Shown here: in pieces, positions 6,028 to 6,983 of the stretch
How the letters are laid out: the number at the start of each line of letters is the position of its first letter
Numbering within the stretch: position 1 is the stretch's first letter
Assembly (NCBI GenBank): GCA_018058125.1
Contig: JAGPCH010000073.1
Coordinates: 1-6,983, forward strand
DNA length: 6,983 bases
Source of the DNA: Ignavibacteria bacterium
Lineage (GTDB): Bacteria > Bacteroidota > Ignavibacteria > Tepidaquicellales > Tepidaquicellaceae
Direction: 5' to 3'
The notes under the pieces: generated by a model
The model's database searches: none
Told to the model about the DNA's origin: nothing
Seen by the model: the letters and a program-made list of their open reading frames with translations, nothing else
Translations under genes and position numbers: made by a program

Positions 6028-6983
6028 ATGAATAATAAGGATTACGGAAAGCCTCGGTTGGAAGGAATTCAGTATTGCATCAGATGCTGTATACCTGCAA
6101 CTCAGGAGCTTGTAAAGTTTGATGAAATGGGAATCTGTCAGGCATGTCAGTCTTCCGAGCAAAAGATACATATTGACTGGGTAGAAAAAGGTAAAGAGTT
6201 AGAGAAGATACTTAATGAGGCAAAAGCAAATGCGGGAAATAATTATGACTGCATTATACCGATCAGCGGAGGAAAGGACAGTACTTTTCAGTTGCATGTG
6301 CTGACCAAGATCTATGGCATGAAGCCGCTTGCAGTTACATTCAGTCACAACTGGTACAGCGAGACCGGATGGTACAATCTTATGAATTCGCTTGAGAAGT
6401 TTAATGTGGATCATATTATGTTCACGCCTAACAGGAGTCTGGTCAACCGGATAGCTAAGCGGTCACTTGAGGCAATCGGTGACACTTGCTGGCATTGCCA
6501 TGCAGGAGTCGGGGCTTTTCCGTTACAGGTGGCAGTGAGATTTAACATTCCGCTTCTTATTTATGGTGAGTCGATTGCTGAATCATCGGGAAGATCTTCA
6601 TACAAGAATCCGCTGATGGAATTCAATGTGGATTATTTCATGAAAGTTTCAACAAAGAGAAATCCAAAGAGCATGGTATGTGATTATATAACAGAGCAGG
6701 ACATGAAGCCGTTTTTCTTTCCATCTATTGAAGAACTGGAGGAAACGGGAGTAAGGCTGATGCATTTAGGAGATTATATTTTCTGGGATGATGAGAGGCA
6801 GATGGAGTTTGTAAGAGATCATTATGACTGGAAAGAAACAGAAGTTGAAGGCACATATAAAGGTTATAAGAGCGCTGAATGCATTATGCCGGGCATGCAT
6901 GACTATACAAATTATCTGAAGCGCGGTTACGGGAGAGCAACATATCAGGCCAGTGTGGATGTAAGAAACGGATTGCTAACAAG
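6028..6983 (+). CDS. N-acetyl sugar amidotransferase (PseA/WbpG/WbuX type), 3' end cut by window edge
   Basis: Reading from ATG 6028 gives 318 codons open to the window edge; family members are about 370-380 residues, so roughly the last 60 are missing. These enzymes use ammonia from a HisH-like glutaminase to turn an N-acetyl group of a sugar into an acetamidino (amidine) group, with ATP activation. The N-terminus has a CxxC pair (C17, C20, with C21 beside it) and a second pair (C37, C40), a likely zinc site. The ATP PP-loop is ISGGKDST (79-86). TCWHCHAG (153-160) gives another CxxC, followed by LLIYGESIAESSGRS (176-190), a family region. ATG 6028 has no good ribosome binding site; TTG 6058 (residue 11), preceded by CGGAAAG, would give a start nearer the usual one just before the first CxxC. 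The family is sure; the target sugar is inferred to be the nonulosonate of this cluster. Confidence 0.93.
   Translation, partial: MNNKDYGKPRLEGIQYCIRCCIPATQELVKFDEMGICQACQSSEQKIHIDWVEKGKELEKILNEAKANAGNNYDCIIPISGGKDSTFQLHVLTKIYGMKPLAVTFSHNWYSETGWYNLMNSLEKFNVDHIMFTPNRSLVNRIAKRSLEAIGDTCWHCHAGVGAFPLQVAVRFNIPLLIYGESIAESSGRSSYKNPLMEFNVDYFMKVSTKRNPKSMVCDYITEQDMKPFFFPSIEELEETGVRLMHLGDYIFWDDERQMEFVRDHYDWKETEVEGTYKGYKSAECIMPGMHDYTNYLKRGYGRATYQASVDVRNGLLT

Noticed and set aside
6199..6414. Minus-strand open frame of 71 codons
   Set aside because: Opposite the PP-loop region of the amidotransferase, which accounts for the sequence.
1..6983. Mobile elements, CRISPR arrays, tRNA or rRNA genes, long repeats
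   Set aside because: None seen: the window is almost fully covered by same-strand enzyme genes, with no transposase, spaced direct repeats or RNA-like structure.

Overview
The window is a compact, one-directional piece of a surface-glycan gene cluster. It has eight plus-strand protein genes and no stretch over 50 bases without one. The content points to a nonulosonic acid (sialic, legionaminic or pseudaminic acid-like) or related amino-sugar pathway that feeds LPS O-antigen, capsule or flagellin glycosylation. The organism cannot be named from this sequence. The DNA is AT-rich, AGA and ATA codons are frequent, three of the seven visible starts are TTG, and Shine-Dalgarno sequences are often weak. 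This would suit an AT-rich Gram-negative such as a Leptospira-like spirochaete or a Bacteroidota/Ignavibacteriota-type bacterium, but that is only a suggestion.

Layout: (1) 2-613, the 3' part of a NeuB/SpsE-type nonulosonate synthase, cut by the left edge. (2) 658-1296, a class I SAM methyltransferase of the pseudaminic-acid-associated type. (3) 1316-2098, a SpsF-like cytidylyltransferase. (4) 2091-3053, a Gfo/Idh/MocA oxidoreductase. (5) 3053-4375, a DegT/StrS PLP aminotransferase. (6) 4376-5449, a GT-B-like protein of unclear role. (7) 5456-6016, a GNAT acetyltransferase. (8) 6028 to the right edge, an N-acetyl sugar amidotransferase (PseA/WbpG/WbuX type). Genes 3-6 overlap or abut (8 nt overlap, 1 nt overlap, 0 nt gap), and the other gaps are 6-44 nt. 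No terminator or convincing promoter was found, so the window reads as the inside of one operon.

Working model (inference): the oxidoreductase and aminotransferase turn a sugar hydroxyl into an amine, and the GNAT enzyme acylates it. The NeuB-like enzyme condenses the resulting amino sugar with phosphoenolpyruvate, and the cytidylyltransferase makes the CMP-activated form. The amidotransferase converts an N-acetyl group to an acetamidino group, the methyltransferase adds a further decoration, and the GT-B protein either transfers the sugar or removes UDP earlier. The usual dehydratases (PseB/LegB) and a recognisable NeuC/LegG are absent from this window. The NeuB and Gfo/Idh proteins also carry subfamily-specific active-site motifs, so the final sugar may not be one of the textbook nonulosonates. 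No mobile element, CRISPR array, RNA gene or long repeat was seen.
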